Shown here in pieces: positions 5,263-5,438 of a stretch of DNA of 5,438 bases. This DNA comes from Deltaproteobacteria bacterium (GTDB lineage: Bacteria > Desulfobacterota > Syntrophia > Syntrophales > UBA2210). The position numbers and the translations under genes were made by a program. Below the pieces are notes generated by a model. That model was not told the DNA's origin. It made no database searches and saw nothing but the letters and a program-made list of their open reading frames with translations. The stretch is taken from assembly GCA_011056825.1 (NCBI GenBank), contig DSBH01000060.1:1-5438 (forward strand), read 5' to 3'. How positions within the stretch are numbered: the first letter of the stretch is position 1; the number at the start of each line of letters is the position of its first letter.

Positions 5263-5349
5263 GCCGAAGTGGCGGAATTGGTAGACGCGCTAGGTTCAGG
5301 GTCTAGTGGGCGAACGCCTGTCCGGGTTCAAATCCCGGCTTCGGCACCA
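5263..5349 (+). tRNA. tRNA-Leu, anticodon CAG
   Basis: An 87-nt class II tRNA. The acceptor stem GCCGAAG (5263-5269) pairs fully with CTTCGGC (5339-5345), followed by discriminator A and an encoded CCA (5347-5349). The anticodon stem is CTAGG/TCTAG with loop TTCAGGG, placing CAG at 5297-5299, which reads CUG leucine codons. A long variable arm (5307-5320, GGGC-GAAC-GCCT hairpin), characteristic of Leu/Ser/Tyr tRNAs, precedes a T arm of CCGGG-TTCAAAT-CCCGG. The D-loop GGTAGACGC and discriminator A are leucine-like. No intron or truncation is visible. Confidence 0.98.
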
Positions 5350-5359
5350 TAGACATTAC

Positions 5360-5394
5360 AGGGGGTTAGCTGAGTAATCGGTTAACCCTCTTTT
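5360..5394 (+). terminator. Probable terminator of tRNA-Leu
   Basis: AGGGGGTTA (5360-5368) pairs with TAACCCTCT (5383-5391) over 9 bp with one G-U pair around a 14-nt loop, followed by TTTTGTGT. It starts 10 nt after the tRNA's CCA. The loop is long and the T-run short, so efficiency is uncertain. Confidence 0.6.
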
Positions 5395-5438
5395 GTGTCA
5401 GAGGGCGTTTGGTTAACGTTTTGACAACACTTTTCAAA

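Overview
The window looks like an ordinary chromosomal housekeeping segment of a moderately GC-rich Gram-negative bacterium. ExbD/TonB imply an outer membrane with TonB-dependent receptors. The style of the proteins, including a long 2-nitropropane-dioxygenase-like flavoprotein and a Thermotoga-like endonuclease V, together with the small coiled-coil ORF, would fit an anaerobic Desulfobacterota (former Deltaproteobacteria, e.g. Syntrophales-like). That placement is an inference, not something the sequence proves.

Layout. Positions 1-1501 read rightward as one probable operon. It holds the last codons of exbD, then tonB (start overlapping the exbD stop as ATGA), then pyrE 36 nt later behind a strong ribosome binding site. 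Everything from about 1517 to 5174 reads leftward. From right to left this is ribF (FMN/FAD synthesis), nfi (endonuclease V, inosine repair), an FMN-dependent nitronate monooxygenase/enoyl-reductase-like protein, a strong hairpin terminator, an AT-rich intergenic stretch of about 420 bp, and a small gene of 53 codons that converges on pyrE. At the right edge a tRNA-Leu(CAG) gene reads rightward, divergent from ribF, with its own consensus-like promoter and a probable terminator.

How the parts fit. ExbD and TonB transmit proton-motive force to outer-membrane receptors; pyrE (UMP synthesis) rides on the same transcript. RibF makes the FMN that the neighbouring flavoprotein should need, but that flavoprotein also has its own predicted promoter just after nfi, so it need not depend on the ribF transcript.

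The part least explained by known genes is 1517-2044. A short, highly charged, predicted helical protein with a basic RGRKPKK tail sits behind a good ribosome binding site and a sigma70-like promoter. The promoter's -10 hexamer lies exactly in the centre of a perfect 8+8 bp palindrome, and a second AT-rich palindrome lies just upstream. The rest of that gap carries a run of ten G and no convincing gene. I see no mobile element, CRISPR array, toxin-antitoxin pair, phage gene or defence system.
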